A stretch of DNA of 64,000 nt from Aspidapion aeneum. Lineage: Eukaryota; Arthropoda; Insecta; Coleoptera; Brentidae. The translations under genes were made by a program, and so were the position numbers. Shown here piece by piece: positions 1 to 11,892 of this stretch (positions are counted from its first letter, which is position 1; every line of letters begins with the position of its first letter). The notes under the pieces were generated by a model, which worked only from the letters and a program-made list of their open reading frames with translations, searched no databases and was not told the DNA's origin. Where the stretch lies: assembly GCA_963576565.1 (NCBI GenBank), contig OY755038.1:138518989-138582988 (forward strand), written 5' to 3'.

Positions 1-48
1 CTGGAATTAGATGTAGGTCAACGCCATTAATTTGTTAAGCGTGAACGA

Positions 49-882
49 TTGTGTTTTAACTGCTTTGGCAAACATGGTGTATCTCAATGCCCTACAAATG
101 CCACGTGTCGTCAGTGCCAGGGTCTTCATCATTCCCTGTTGCACTTTGTGAAAAGCTCTCCGAGCCCCCAAGTTGATTGTCCAGGGGAGACCCCCTGTAT
201 ACCGAATAGTGAAGGTGCCAAACAGGCATTGTGTACCGCTACACCCAGTAGCAACCATTTTGAACCTCGTAAGAGGAGACCTGTGCTTTTTGCAACTGCC
301 GAAGTTTTAGTTGTAGATGCCAACAAGACGTTTCTGTCTTGTGCAATTTTAGATTCCGCTAGTGAAGCGTCATTTGTAACCATCTCTTTGACTGAGAGGT
401 TAGGACTTAAAGTGGCTCCGATTAGAACTCCAATTGAAGGAATAAATGGCATTTCTAGTATGTCATATGGCAATGTTACATTGCAAATTGGCTCCTCTAA
501 ATTTCCTGATAGTTTGTTTTCCTGTGATGCCATTCTTATTCCTAAAATTTGTGGAACCATACCTGTTAGTGTTGTGGAATATGATTCTATTCAGTGGCCA
601 TACTTGGAAGACTTAGATTTTGCTGATCCTAATTTTGGACAACCTAGTAGTGTAGACCTTTTAATTGGTGTTGATTTGTTTGGTCAATTGCTTGTGCCTG
701 GCTTTAAAAAAGGAGAAAATGGAGGACCTTGTGCCATTAATTCAATATTTGGTTTGATACTCCTTGGTGGTATTGATGGTCCTCGTAAAACTCAAAAACC
801 CATTAGTTTGTTGACCTCAGTGTCTTGCCCTATAGAATTGGGAACTAGAATCGACCCCTCAAAAAATCCCTCTTTCCTCTGA
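49..882 (+). pseudogene. BEL/Pao gag C-terminus plus A17-type protease, truncated
   Basis: An open frame of 277 codons, though the ATG at 49 is internal: similar sequence lies upstream with an in-frame stop at about 28-30. Residues 2-32 carry paired cysteine knuckles (CFNCFGKHGVSQCP, then CRQCQGLHH). Residues 80-110 are the start of a retropepsin-like domain whose active site reads LDSAS, where the family normally has D-S/T-G, so the catalytic glycine is replaced. Residues about 200-245 hold the conserved block LIGVDLFGQLLVPGF followed by NGGPCAINS, typical of the DUF1758 protease region of BEL/Pao polyproteins. The protein would have bound and processed retrotransposon RNA and polyprotein. 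The frame ends early at 882 while homologous sequence continues in another frame. Confidence 0.85.
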
Positions 883-1205
883 TGAGGACTTGTGTGAAAA
901 AATATTTACTACCACTCATTTAAGAACTGAGTCTGGCAGATATGTTGTTCGCTTACCTTTCAGAGAGCCTGGACAAGAACTTGATAACTCTAAAGGTCAA
1001 GCATTGCGTAGATTCAATATGATGGAAAAGTTGGAACTTTAGTAGCGTTGAAAGACGAAAACCTACCTTCACTGAACTGGTCGCTCGGTAGAATTGAAAA
1101 AATTTACTCGAGTCCAGATAAAATCCCCCGTGTCGTGCAAGTAAAAACCGTGAAAGGATTACTTGACCGTAGTTTGGTGAAGGTATGTCCGTTACCCAGC
1201 CAGTA
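883..1205 (+). pseudogene. BEL/Pao pol remnant: RT leader fused to integrase tail
   Basis: About 913-1030 encodes in pieces the conserved lead-in to reverse transcriptase (RYVVRLPFREPGQ, then LRRFNMMEKLEL). From about 1037 the frame resembles the integrase C-terminal DUF5641 segment: VALKDENLPSLNW, LGRIEKIYSSPDK, then VVQVKTVKGLLDRSLVKVCP. Roughly 3-4 kb of pol expected between these blocks is gone. Whether this was recombination or aberrant reverse transcription cannot be told. Confidence 0.8.
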
Positions 1206-1406
1206 ACCAACCTTCAAAGCCTTGTGTAGCGTGAATCTTGCTTATTTGAATTAACTTAAGTATGACGTCCATAGTTATTGCGTTACAATTATTGTTGCAA
1301 AAATGCAAATTTATTGTTTAGACCCGTTGGGTATTTGAATAACCTTTTTTTTTATTTTTTAGTTTTTTGGGTTTTTCTATAAAAATTGGGAATTTGGTGG
1401 GCGGAA

Positions 1407-1782
1407 TGTTTAATGCTGCCAGTTATTTTTGTTTTATTTTGAATTTTTGGGAAAACCGTACCTTGGGAAAAATTCCGATCAGGTGATAATTTCTCTCTTT
1501 GTTGAAAGTTATTTTCTTTTTGATCACCTGATCATTTTGGCAAAAATCATGCGCGTTTTGCATACGCTGGGAGTTGGAAGCGCCCCCTTGTATTTGACAA
1601 GGGAAGAAGAACTCACTTCTGACAAGACACTGAAAGAAGTCACACGTGTTTTAAGTTAAAGACCGAAATTCCAGCCCCAAGAAAGAACGCGGTGCTGCGA
1701 GTGAAATTTTGGAACTGCTGTTAAATGAAAGAAGGTCAGCTTCTAGCGTGTTGCCGATTTTTTTTCCTTTGTTTTTAGTTCA
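1407..1782 (+). repeat. putative 3' LTR of the first BEL/Pao element
   Basis: Starts TGTTTAATGCTGCC directly after a purine-rich GTGGGCGGAA, exactly as the second BEL/Pao 3' LTR starts TGTTGG after GTGGGCGGAAAA. The end is placed at AGTTCA (1777-1782) because the second element's LTR ends GCGTTCA and the resulting 376 bp is close to that LTR's 385 bp. No second copy is in the window, so the right boundary is inferred. Confidence 0.55.
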
Positions 1783-1829
1783 ATAGACGTCTGTTTTCCC
1801 AGACGGGGTGAATTTAACTATGGGTAATT

Positions 1830-4800
1830 TTTTGTGATATCTCTAGTTTTCTACCCTTCGGGCAGAGTCGTCTAATCTCACTATTTTGTTACAAACGTCA
1901 GTGGCGGAGATAGGAATTTTTAAATTTTATAAAAGTGAATTTGGAGCTGGGTCCCTAATTACGTCATTTTAACAGATTTTGCGTTAATACTGACATACGT
2001 TGTAAAGGGGTCGCTCCTCTAACATTGCTGTATTTCACTATTTTGTTACAAACGTCAGCGGCCGAGATAGGAATTTTTAAATTTTTGAAAAGTGAATTTG
2101 GAGCTGGGTCCCTAATTACGTCATTTTGACAGTTTTTGTCTGAAGAATTGCACATATTATAAAGGGATCACCCCTCTATCGCTGCTATATTTCACTATTT
2201 TGTTACAAACGTCAGTGGCGGAGATAGGAATTTTAAAATTTTATCAAAGTGAATTTGGAGCTGGGTCCCTAATTACGCCATTTTGACAGATTTTGTTTGA
2301 AGAATTGCACATATTATAAAGGGATCACCCCTCTATCGCTGCTATATTTCACTATTTTGTTACAAACGTCAGTGGCGGAGATAGGAATTTTTAAATTTTA
2401 TAAAAGTGAGTTTGGAGCTGGGTCCCTAATTACGTCATTTTAACAGATTTTGCGTTAGTACTGACACACGTTGTAAAGGGGTCGCCCCTCTAACGTTGCT
2501 GTATTTCACTATTTTGTTACAAACGTCAGTGGCCGAGATAGACATTTTTAAATTTTATCATAGAGAATTTGGAGCTGGGTCCCTAATTACGTCATTTTGA
2601 CAGATTTTGTGTGAGGAATTGCACATATTATAAAGGGATCACCACTCTATCGCTGCTATATTTCACTATTTTGTTACCAACGTCAGTGGCAGAGATACAA
2701 ATTCTTGTGATATCTCTAGTTTTCTACCCTTCGGGCAGAGTCGTCTAATCTCACTATTTTGTTACAAACGTCAGTGGCGGAGATAGGAATTTTTAAATTT
2801 TATAAAAGTGAATTTGGAGCTGGGTCCCTAATTACGTCATTTTAACAGATTTTGCGTTAATACTGACACACGTTGTAAAGGGGTCGCTCCTCTAACGTTG
2901 CTGTATTTCACTATTTTGTTACAAACGTCAGCGGCCGAGATAGGAATTTTTAAATTGTTGAAAAGTTGATTTGGAGCTGGGTCCTTAATTACGTCATTTT
3001 GACAGTTTTTGTCTGAAGAATTGCACATATTATAAAGGGATCACCTCTCTATCGCTGCTATATTTCACTATTTTGTTACAAACGTCAGTGGCGGAGATAG
3101 GAATTTTAAAATTTTATCAAAGTGAATTTGGAGCTGGATCCCTAATTACGTAATTTTGACAGATTTTGTATGAATAATTGCACATATTATAATGGGATCA
3201 CCCCTCTATCGCTGCTATATTTCACTATTTTGTTACAAACGTCAGTGGCGAAGATAGGAATTTTTAAATTTTATAAAAGTGAGTTTGGAGCTGGGTCCCT
3301 AATTACGTCATTTTAACAGATTTTGCGTTAATACTGACACACGTTGTAAAGGGGTCGCCCCTCTAACGTTGCTGTATTTCACTATTTTGTTACAAACGTC
3401 AGTGGCCGAGATAGAAATTTTTAAATTTTATCATAGTGAATTTGGAGCTGAGTCCCTAATTACGTCATTTTGACAGATTTTGTGTGAAGAATTGCACATA
3501 TTATAAAGGGATCACCCCTCTATCGCTGCTATATTTCACTATTTTGTTACCAACGTCAGTGGCAGAGATACAAATTTTTAAATTTTAATGAAGTGAATTT
3601 GAAGCTGGGTCCCTAAATTACGTCACTTTAACAGATTTTGCGTTAATACTTACACACGTTGTAAAGGGATCGCCCCTCTATTGCCGCAATATTTCAGAAT
3701 TTTGTTACAAACGTCAGCGGCGGAGATATAAATTTTTAAATTTTATTGAAGTGAATTTGGAGCTGGGTCCCTAATTACCTCATTTTAACAGATTTTGCCT
3801 GAAGACTTGCACACATCATAAAATGATCACCACTCTATCACTTCTATATTTCATATCATTTTGTTACAAACGTCAGTGGCGGAGATAGGAATTTTTAAAT
3901 TTTATTGAAGTTAATTTGGAGCTGGGTTCCTAATTACGTCATTTTGACAGATTTTGCCCAAAAACTTGCACACAATATACAAGAAATCACCCCCCTATCG
4001 CCGCTATAGTTACAATTTTCAAATTTTATTGAAGTGGCGAAGGTAGGAATTTTTAAATTTTTATTTGCCTGAAGACTTGCACATATTATAAAAGGATCAC
4101 CCCTCTATCACCGCTATATATCAGAATTTTGTTACAACCGTCAGTGATGGAGGTAGGAATGTTTAAATTTTGTTGAAGTGATTTTGGAGCTAGGTCCCTA
4201 ATTACGTCATTTTGACAGATTTTGTCCAAAAACTTGCACACAATATAAAGGAATCACCCCTCTATCGCCGCTATATTTCAGAATTTTGTTACAAACGTCA
4301 GTGGCGGAGATACGAATTTTTAAATTTTATTGAAGTGAATTTGGAGCTGGGTCCCTAATTACGTCATTTTAACAGATTTTGCGTTAATACTTACACATGT
4401 TGTAAAGGGATCACCCTATAACGTTGCTGTATTTCACTATTTTGTTACAAACGTCAGTGGCCGAGATAGAAGTTTTGACATTTTTATTGAAGTGAATTTG
4501 GAGCTAGGTCCCTAATTACGTCATTATTTTCCCTAAAGACTTGCACATATTTTAAAGGGATCACCTCTCTATCGCCGCCATATTTCAGAATTTTGTTACA
4601 AACGGCAGTGACGGAGGTAGGCATTTTTAAATTTTATTGAAGTGATTTTGGAGCTAGGTCCCTAATTACGTCAATTTGACAGACTTTGCCTAAAGACTTG
4701 CACATATTATAAAGGGATCACCCCTCTATCGCCGCTATATTTCAGAATTTTGTTACAAATGTCAGTGGCGGAAATTTTTAAATTTTATTGAAGTGAATAT
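1830..4800. repeat. 157-bp satellite array with 873-bp higher-order repeat
   Basis: The anchor CTATTTTGTTACAAACGTCA recurs at 1881, 2038, 2195, 2352, 2509, 2666, 2754, 2911, 3068, 3225, 3382 and 3539, i.e. every 157 bp except one 88-bp step. Monomers are of two types: A (GCGTTAATACTGACACACG, GTCGCCCC) and B (GAATTGCACATATTATAAAGG, ATCACCCC). The block from about 1830 to 2702 (A-B-B-A-B plus a cut monomer and 50 bp of left flank) is duplicated in tandem with an 873-bp offset. From about 3690 units diverge (TTCAGAATTTTG variant) and fade out near 4800. Small open frames inside are repeat artefacts. Confidence 0.93.
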
Positions 4801-4939
4801 GGATTTGAATAATTTCTTGTAAACATTAATTCTAACAAATTTCAAACTTTTCTGATAACTATTTTTTTTTAATAAGGGGCTAGAAAGGTTCACTTATAAG
4901 TTTAGAAAATTTATTTATTGTCCAATTTTTTTTTTTGAT

Positions 4940-5475
4940 AATTTTATTACTGAGAAATCTATTTAAACATACTTTATCTGAGGGACGGCAGTGCCTCGCC
5001 AAGTTCGCGCGCCGTAACCATCTTTTCTTGAAACATTTCAGCCGATATTTGACCTACCTAAAACTCTACTTCGGAATGAGCTACGAATCTCAAACTTTGC
5101 ACAGTCATAAATCTGCATGGAGTTAACAACCCCTCCAAGTTTCATGGAATTTCATAAAGTAGTAAAGTAGTTAGGAAATTTTAAAAAACGTCGAAATTGC
5201 CACTCACTCATTCATGTATATTGGAAATATTTTTCTAAACTTGGCTATTACGGCTGTAAATGACTCTTAGGCACAGTGCTAAATTGAACATAAAGAAGTT
5301 TGGCTGTAATAGCAAAGTTTAAAAAAACATTTCCAAACTAGTAAGAACCTTTCATTTTGAAATTTGTATTGGAGAACTTGGCTTTACTTTTATCTCAATT
5401 CTTTTTACGGAATGCCATTTTCGCGTACTTGGCTTTTTTTTACATGACATTTTTTTGTTATGATTGATTATTTCG
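4940..5475. repeat. foldback repeat copy (TTGTTATGAT family)
   Basis: This segment shares blocks with 12959-13180 (reverse orientation) and 18939-19230: CGGCAGTGCCTCGCCAAGTTCG, TACTTCGGAATGAGCTACGA, GGAATGCCATTTTCGCGTACTTGGC and the end ACATGACATTTTTTTGTTATGAT. Inside it, about 5222-5253 and 5300-5333 form an imperfect inverted repeat (GGAAATATTTTTCTAAACTTG against the complement of CAAAGTTTAAAAAAACATTTCC). No protein is encoded. It looks like a non-autonomous foldback or MITE family. Confidence 0.6.
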
Positions 5476-5884
5476 ATAGGAAGCCCCTATCAATTTAAAT
5501 AAAAATTTACCTTTTTACACTAATTCCTCTTGAAGATACGCCGATAAATACTCGCGAGTTTGCCACGCCTGTTGGTTGCAATTCCTAGAAAGGAAAAATC
5601 TGTGACCAAATTAAATCGAAGATTTCTAAGAATACCAAACAAATAATAGGCCAAGCGTTGGGTACAAAATATGGGGTTCTATTTGCAAAAGGTCGAACAG
5701 AAATTAAATTTGGTGGGATGGCAGACATTTGGTGGGATGGTAGACAAATATACCTCGGGGGTTGCCGCTCGAGGGGCGGGGGATGAAAACTCTGCATCGC
5801 GGCGCTTGGAGGAAAATAGCACCGTTGGAGTAGTTGCAAAAAAAAAGGTCAAATAAAATATGTGGAGAACAAAATTGCGCACAA
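5476..5884. other. no gene recognised
   Basis: Non-coding, with a short GGTGGGATGG doublet at about 5712-5742 and a GC-richer patch near 5755-5800. The small frames here show no family features. Confidence 0.4.
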
Positions 5885-6143
5885 TTCTGCCGTCGTTAGT
5901 AAGACCCACCTATCTACGTTTTCACTTATTTCGAGAAAAGCGAGTTTAAAGTTTAAATGCTTGCCAAGAGTTACATGGTAATATATTTTTTTTGTTGGTA
6001 AATGTTTATGGGTTTCTAATAGCAATATCTAAGTAATAAACTAAAAAAAAAGTGACAAATTATTACCTATTTAAAGCCATTTTCGGTCCTAACTCATTTT
6101 TGATTTTTTTGCAGATAGGTGGGTCTTACTTAGGACGGCAGAA
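5885..6143. mobile_element. MITE-like foldback, about 260 bp
   Basis: Left end TTCTGCCGTCGTTAGTAAGA followed by CCCACCTATCTAC; right end GATAGGTGGGTCTTACTTAG followed by GACGGCAGAA, its near-perfect reverse complement over about 33 bp. Interior is AT-rich and non-coding. No transposase; superfamily not assignable from the ends alone. Confidence 0.65.
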
Positions 6144-6890
6144 TTTTGGTTGGCATTTTTTCGCTCCGACCAATGTTTTTGCTTTACCAAAGTTAGGGGG
6201 TAGTTTACAAATTTTAACAAAATCAGATTAATCGCGGATTCAGACAAACATGGCTACCAAACAATTCTGGTATATTTTTCTTCTATAAGAGTAAGATTTT
6301 CTAAATAAACTGATGCATGATTCGTTACATTTGAGATTATATTATAAAAGATATGATTTTTTGAAGTGCGCCCTTACATACGTGGATATGGGATGACAGA
6401 TAAAAAAATAAAAAAATAAAAAGTTTTCAAAAACATAAAATCAGGACCAGGCGCAAACGATAGCTATTGGGTTCCCATTAAACATAGTAAAATTTCCGAT
6501 CAGCAGAATTTTGGATGGCATTTTTTGGCTCCGACCAATAGTTTTTGCTTTACGGCGCGCCAAAGGGGGTAGTTTGCAAATTTTAACAAAATCAGATTAA
6601 TGCGGATTCAGACCAACATGGCTACCAAACAATTCTGGTATATTTTTCTTCTATAAGAGTAAGATTTTCTAAATAAACTGATGCATGATTCGTTACATTT
6701 GAGAATATATTATAAAAGATATGATTTTTTGAAGTGCGCCCTTACATACTTGGATATGGGATGACAGATAAAAAAATTAAAAAATAAAAAGTTTTCAAAA
6801 ACATAAAATCAGGACCAGGCGCAAATGACCATACCGCTATAAGAGAATAAAATTTTCTATTGGGTTCCCATTAAACATAGTAAAATTCCC
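6139..6890. repeat. 365-bp tandem duplication
   Basis: CAGAATTTTGGTTGGCATTT at 6139 and CAGAATTTTGGATGGCATTT at 6504 start two nearly identical units that share GGCTACCAAACAATTCTGG, GATGCATGATTCGTTACATT and AGGACCAGGCGCAAA. The second unit carries a short extra stretch near 6830. The first unit overlaps the right end of the foldback at 5885-6143. Non-coding. Confidence 0.85.
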
Positions 6891-7461
6891 GATCCCTCTT
6901 TATTAAGGAACAGTGTCAAAATGATTTTTTCCTTAATTAGCCTTTGACACAAAAAGTACTGATTTTTTTTAGAAAGTATGTGGAAAGGAATATTAAACCC
7001 CATTAAAAGACCTATCAAACGAGATATCTTCGAGCTACGTAAGTACTGCCCTTGCACAGATACGCAACCTTAGGCATCCACAATATGCTAATTTCTAGCA
7101 CGTCTAATTAAAAATAAATTTTTAAGTTCAACCAATTGTTTTAAAAAAAGTCTTTTTGAAAAAAAGTGTTTTTTGTAGAAAATAAAATTTCCATTTAAAC
7201 CATATAATATTCAGCGCTGTATGTATTGTGGGTCAAGCTCCAGTGGCGTCCGCAAACTGGGAATCTTCTAAAAAAATCATTTTTATTAAATGTTTTTTGC
7301 AATTTTCGTAAAAATTAAGCATTTTAGGAGCAAAAATTATTACAAAAATTGTCAAGAGAATAAAATTTTCTTTCCAACGATGTATAATATAGTAGGGTTG
7401 AACTTACAGCAAACGATACAGTGACTTCCTTAAATGGAGGTTATTTACAGAAATCTTCAAA
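6891..7461. other. degenerate repeat DNA, no gene
   Basis: AT-rich sequence with blocks such as GTGGCGTCCGCAAACTGGGA (7243) and GTGACTTCCTTAAATGGAGG (7421). These resemble the degenerate ~180-bp units at 8540-9620 and 31.6-32.6 kb. No coding evidence. Confidence 0.5.
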
Positions 7462-8516
7462 ACTACTACTATGTCGGTTCAGAAAGTTTTTCTACGTTGT
7501 CCGACGCCTATTCTTCACCTCCTTCGATCCTGACAATCATCCTCTGTGAGATTCTTTTGACTCATTGATCTTTGGATTGACTGTTGCCATTTTAGTTTAG
7601 GACGTCCTCTTTTTCTGCGCCCTATTGGTTGCCATTCTAGGACCTGCTTTGGTAATCTTTCGTCGTTCATCCGTTGTACATGGCCGTACCATATCAGTTG
7701 CCTTTTAGTGATGTCATCCGTTATACTTCCCGCGATTCCCATTCTTTCTTTTATGATCTCATTTCTTATGTGATCTATTCTAGATATTCTCATTGATCTT
7801 CTTATTGCATCCATTTCGACACTTTCCATTTTTGTTTTGTATTTTTCTGTTACGCGACAAGTCTCTATTCCATACAACAGCGTGCTTTTGACCATTGTTT
7901 CATATATGTTAAATTTTACATTCTTTTTTTATCTCTCTGCTCCATAAAATACTGTTAAGACATCCAATAACTTTTTTTGCTTTTACTATTCTTTTTTCCA
8001 ATTCTTTACAGTCTGTTCCTGTCTTATCAAATGTGACACCCAAGTATACATACTCATTGCATGGAGATATTGTTTGCCCATTTTCTAGTACTAACTCACT
8101 GGATTCGTTTCCAATACATAAGTACTGTGTCTTGTCCACGTTCACTGTTAATCCCCACTTTTGGTATTCTTCTGTTACCTTTCTCATCATATACTCCATG
8201 TCTTCTTTATCATTAGCCACAATTACTTGGTCGTCAGCAAACTGTAGTGTGTATATGGTAAATCGGTCGTTAAGTTGTATTCCCATGCCGTGCACTTTAC
8301 GTTTCCAGTTTTTTAGAGCTACTGCGATATATATTTTAAAAGGAGTTGGAGAGATACAACATCCCTGTCTTAAGACTTTTGTTACCAGGAATTCTTTTGA
8401 AAGTTGATTTCCAATTTTAATTTTAGATTTTGACCCTTTGTATAGTTCTTTTATCGCTTTTATGTATGTATGATTGATATTAGTTTGCTCTAAAACTGTC
8501 CATAATTTTTCTACTG
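7462..8516 (-). mobile_element. RTE-like non-LTR retrotransposon, 5'-truncated
   Basis: Reading right to left it encodes the second half of a reverse transcriptase and ends in a short ACT/AGT-repeat tail (7462-7470), the same tail as the related copy at 38.93 kb. The 5' end breaks off at about 8516, after the codons corresponding to EKLWTV in the fuller copy. 5' truncation is expected from incomplete target-primed reverse transcription. Assignment to the RTE group rests on the reverse transcriptase type and the C-terminal WYGHVQRM / GRRKRGRPK block; the exact clade is not certain. Confidence 0.85.
7515..8500 (-). pseudogene. LINE reverse transcriptase, C-terminal half, frameshifted
   Basis: The frame at 7909-8295 holds the catalytic palm motif FADDQVIVAN, the following KWGLTVNVDKT and the thumb block YLGVTFDKTG. 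A second frame at 7515-7895 continues with STLLYGIET, DAIRRSMRISRI and the basic C-terminus GRRKRGRPKLKWQQS. The two are separated by a frame change near 7900, so the protein is broken. Upstream codons up to about 8500 encode RQGCCISP and KIYIAVALKNW in the same sense. The product would copy element RNA into DNA at a nicked target. Confidence 0.85.
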
Positions 8517-8539
8517 TGTGTGTGTAATCTTCAAAAACC

Positions 8540-9620
8540 TAGTTTAATTATAAGTTTTTAGTTAACAAATTAACTGTACTCCATTAAGTTGTACAGTATT
8601 GAAAAGAAAATCTTATTGCCTATTACCTAGTGTAAACCGTTTTTGCACAAAATACTTTATTTTAAAGAAAATTGATAAACTAAAACAGATTTTTAATGAT
8701 TTCTATAAATCACCCCTATTTATGGACGGCACTGTAGCGTTAGGAGTAAACTTAATTCTAGAAAGTTTTACACCGTTGGAAAGGAAATTTTTTTCTGTTA
8801 AAAATCTGTCATTTAAGTTTTCATAAAGATTTTGGGTTTAAAAAATTTGGAAAAACCTATAATAAAAAATATGTTTTCGTAGTTTTTAAAAGGCACTTTC
8901 CTTTACAAAAGCCACTGAAATGTTAATTGTAATGATGACATAAAGTTGTTACATCATTTAAAAGAAAATGTTATTGTCCATAATGTAACATAAATTGTTT
9001 TTTTTTCAATAAGCTTTATTTTTTTAAAAATTCAGAAAAACTTTTCATTAAAATAGATTTTTGTTGAGTTCTATGTATAACCCCCATTTAAGGACGTCAC
9101 TGTGCCTTTAGTAATAAATTTAATCCTACTAAATCATACATTGTTAAAAAGGAAATTTATTATAAAGTATTTTAAAAGTAATTTCCTAGAAAGCATAGTT
9201 TTTGCAAAACTTGCAAAAAATAAATAAAAAAAAGTTTTTCTTTGTGATTTTTGAAACTGATCCCAGTTAAGGGACAGCAGTTAATTGTTAGCCATAATCT
9301 TTAGCAAATTAAGTTATACATAATCGGAAAGAAAATTTTATCGTCTAATTAAAGCGTGTAAAACTTTTTTCCTAAACGAATTGGATAAAAACCTAAAAAT
9401 TCAGTAATTTTCGACGATTTCTGTAAATTACCCACATATATGGATGCCACTGGGCCGCTAGGAATAAAGTAATTCCTGCTAAGTAATACATACTTAAAAT
9501 GGAAATTTTATTGTCTGCAGAAAAGTATATTATCCTTTTTTTCACAAAAAGCTTGGTTTCTAAGAAAATTGGTTAAATTTAAAAATTTTGCTGCATTTCT
9601 TTTGAATAAAATGTGCAAGA
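8540..9620. repeat. degenerate tandem repeat, about 180-bp period
   Basis: A block of the form nn-GGAAAnGAAATTTTATTGTC recurs near 8598, 8775, 8960, 9133, 9322 and 9500. It alternates with TATGGACGGCACTGTAGCGTTAGG-like blocks near 8720, 9090, 9260 and 9440. Identity between units is low, so this is an old array. The 75-codon frame at 8599-8826 is made of this repeat and is not supported as a gene. Confidence 0.6.
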
Positions 9621-11892
9621 ATTCAGCATATTACTTACAGCTGATTTCAAAAAAATTTGATATTATACATTTTACAGTAATGTTATGACCGTTTATTTGT
9701 CTTTTGCATGTTTATAAAATAAATAAAATACAACTTGATAAAAACCAGTCTCTAATAAAAACTAGAGTCCCTGTATGTTGACATATTTGGATATATTAGT
9801 CGCGACAAGCCCACCAATGTCTTTTAAAATAAAAGGACAATTGCAATTGTTAGAAAGAGAACGTATACGCGCTCTTTATCTTACAACGAACGGCGGCAAT
9901 TTAATTATTAGGAAAAATCGAAAGTAACTCAAAATCGTTGCGCTGATTAAGCGAAATTAAATGAACTGACAAAGCATGTCATGGTTGTTTTATTTGTCAA
10001 AGTTTCAAATAAAAGTCAGGGAAATTCATCGGGGAAATTACACAACAGTGTGGCAATCTAAAAGACGTTGCCGCCATTTTGTGACACTGTAAATAGAACA
10101 ATAACACTGTGCCAATTTGTGACACTAAAAAAAAATTACTGAGTAATTAATCAAATATCTGGAAGCAGAACTGTATTTTTCAGCTAGGTAAAACATTGAT
10201 ATGCCCGGTAACTTTTATACAGTGGAGAAGGGGGGTTCAGAAATAATATGCTTCTAGAAAGTGGATTTTCCCGAATCTTGCCTGAACTACTATAACAAGT
10301 GGTAAAATTATGGGGGTATCTTAAACTGCATAACCGATATAACGAAAAGTTTGAGACTACTATATTTCACATGATTTTTTTAATATTACCTTGTATCTTT
10401 CAGCATATTACAAAATTACACTAACTTTTTTTGTCATAGCCTGTAATGGGGAACTGTGTCCAGTTTCGTTGCAAAAGTCTTATTAACGCAGTAGCTACAA
10501 TAAATAATGTAGAAAAACAGTAAAAATGACAGCAAAATTGTTGTGGCCCAGTATATACGTTCAGGAAATGGTAATGATGTAGCACTTATCACAAAAATAG
10601 AGTCCGATAAATGGTTTATGAACGAGAATATAGTGATTGCAATGAGATGCTTATTTGAGATATCTAGAGTTATTAGAATTTTCAGCACTATAATAAAAAA
10701 TTACGAAAATACTTTATTGTCTAGTTACTTTTTAACACTCTGTATAAAAAAATTTATTTAAAGAAATAAAAGCTTTACTAGTATTGTTGTAAAGTGCTGA
10801 CTTTGGGTTTTCCATAGTAATTTGTAAAGGCGTCATAAAAAAACTACTTAATGATCATAAAAATTTTACTTATTTTTAAAAACAGCCTGCATATTTAACA
10901 GTTCACACTAATTTTTATTTTCTTTTCGTAAAATATAAATTAAATCTAAGTATCTTATACTTCGTATATATTTTTTTTAAATATCCTTATGTCTAAGAAA
11001 TCCACATACTTTTCCATCTTTTTATATTTTTTTAATTTAGAAGTATTAAATAAAACCCCCCTGTACTCCGACCCTGTATATGTCACACCCGTCCAGCAAT
11101 TTTTATTTTAAAGAAAAACAATGTGCTTATGTCCGCATTAAATTTTAACACCTTATCTTGCATAACTAAGCTCCTGGATTTTTTTCTACTCAATACCCAC
11201 ACCATAAATTTCTGAAAGAAAAATTAATTATTTATTTGTTGAAAGAAAATAAAGCAATAAAACCTCTTTATCACTTAAAATAAAAGTGTATATGTCCTTA
11301 GTAGTAGTAGTAGTGGGGGGGTTGACCCGCAGGTCTGACAAGTAGGCCAGAGTAGGCTCTTTTTGCCATATGTCCTTATAATCGATGCCAAGTTTCATTG
11401 CTCTAGGTTTACATTTGAATTTTATAAAGAATTTTAATTTATTTATTTATTGAGATAGATGCAATTAAAAATAAAACACCCTGTATCTTTGCTCTACACT
11501 GGGTTCGGGATGAGCACCACTTCGTGAAATAATACTATAGTGTTGTGCTATAACCGTACCAAGTTTCATTACGGTAAGCAAAAATGCTGACAAAAGTGGC
11601 TTAGGCTCAGGACTATTGGGTTAAACATTTTTCTCAAGAGCGAATGAAACGCAGGTTTCGGATTAGAATTTTAAAAATGACAAACAATATGAGATGTTGA
11701 GCTCTTTATTTTGGAATATATTAGGGGCTGGCCAACGGAATGGTTGTAAAACAGTACCCGAGAATAGCAAGCTTTTCTCGGCCAGTACGAAAAATCCTAA
11801 TGCGCGCGCACACAAAGAGTAGAAAGTAGAATAGACGAAAACAATTTAAACAAAACGTAGTAAAAGCAATTTAAGACAAACATACTTTTGTC
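9621..11892. other. no gene recognised; scattered repeat fragments
   Basis: AT-rich DNA. It contains ACTAGAGTCCCTGTATGTTG (9760), a block also found at about 12890, and a (TAG)4 run followed by seven G at about 11302-11320. It also has CACCCTGTATCTTTG-like stretches common in insect repeats. One small hydrophobic minus-strand frame is listed separately. Confidence 0.4.
10434..10688 (-). other. 84-codon hydrophobic open frame, unrecognised
   Basis: Not recognised. The putative peptide has two hydrophobic stretches (about residues 14-40 and 47-68) that could be membrane spans, then a polar tail. There is no neighbouring exon, no clear splice signals and no family motif. It may be a chance frame or a relic of a receptor-like exon; I favour chance. 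Confidence 0.15.

Larger units (their letters stand above)
1..1782 (+). mobile_element. BEL/Pao LTR retrotransposon, 3' part, internally deleted
   Basis: The left edge of the window cuts this element. In order it holds the end of gag with a zinc knuckle, an aspartic protease domain, the first residues of the reverse transcriptase region, an abrupt jump at about 1030-1040 into the C-terminal tail of integrase (DUF5641-like), untranslated sequence, a polypurine stretch GGTGGGCGG and an LTR starting TGTTTAATG. The reverse transcriptase, RNase H and integrase core are therefore missing. The same protein landmarks recur in the 44.9-50.8 kb element, so both belong to one broad BEL/Pao lineage. It cannot be autonomous. 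Confidence 0.88.

Noticed and set aside
129..560. 143-codon minus-strand open frame
   Set aside because: Shadow of the BEL/Pao gag-protease frame on the opposite strand; no family resemblance.
1964..3028. Two nearly identical 63-codon minus-strand frames 873 bp apart
   Set aside because: Both are the satellite monomers read in frame; they repeat because the 873-bp unit is duplicated.
8771..8800. Possible upstream Rme-8 exon: codons for W-K-G before AAAT
   Set aside because: It belongs to the degenerate 180-bp repeat, lacks a GT donor after the motif and lacks the rest of the expected N-terminus.
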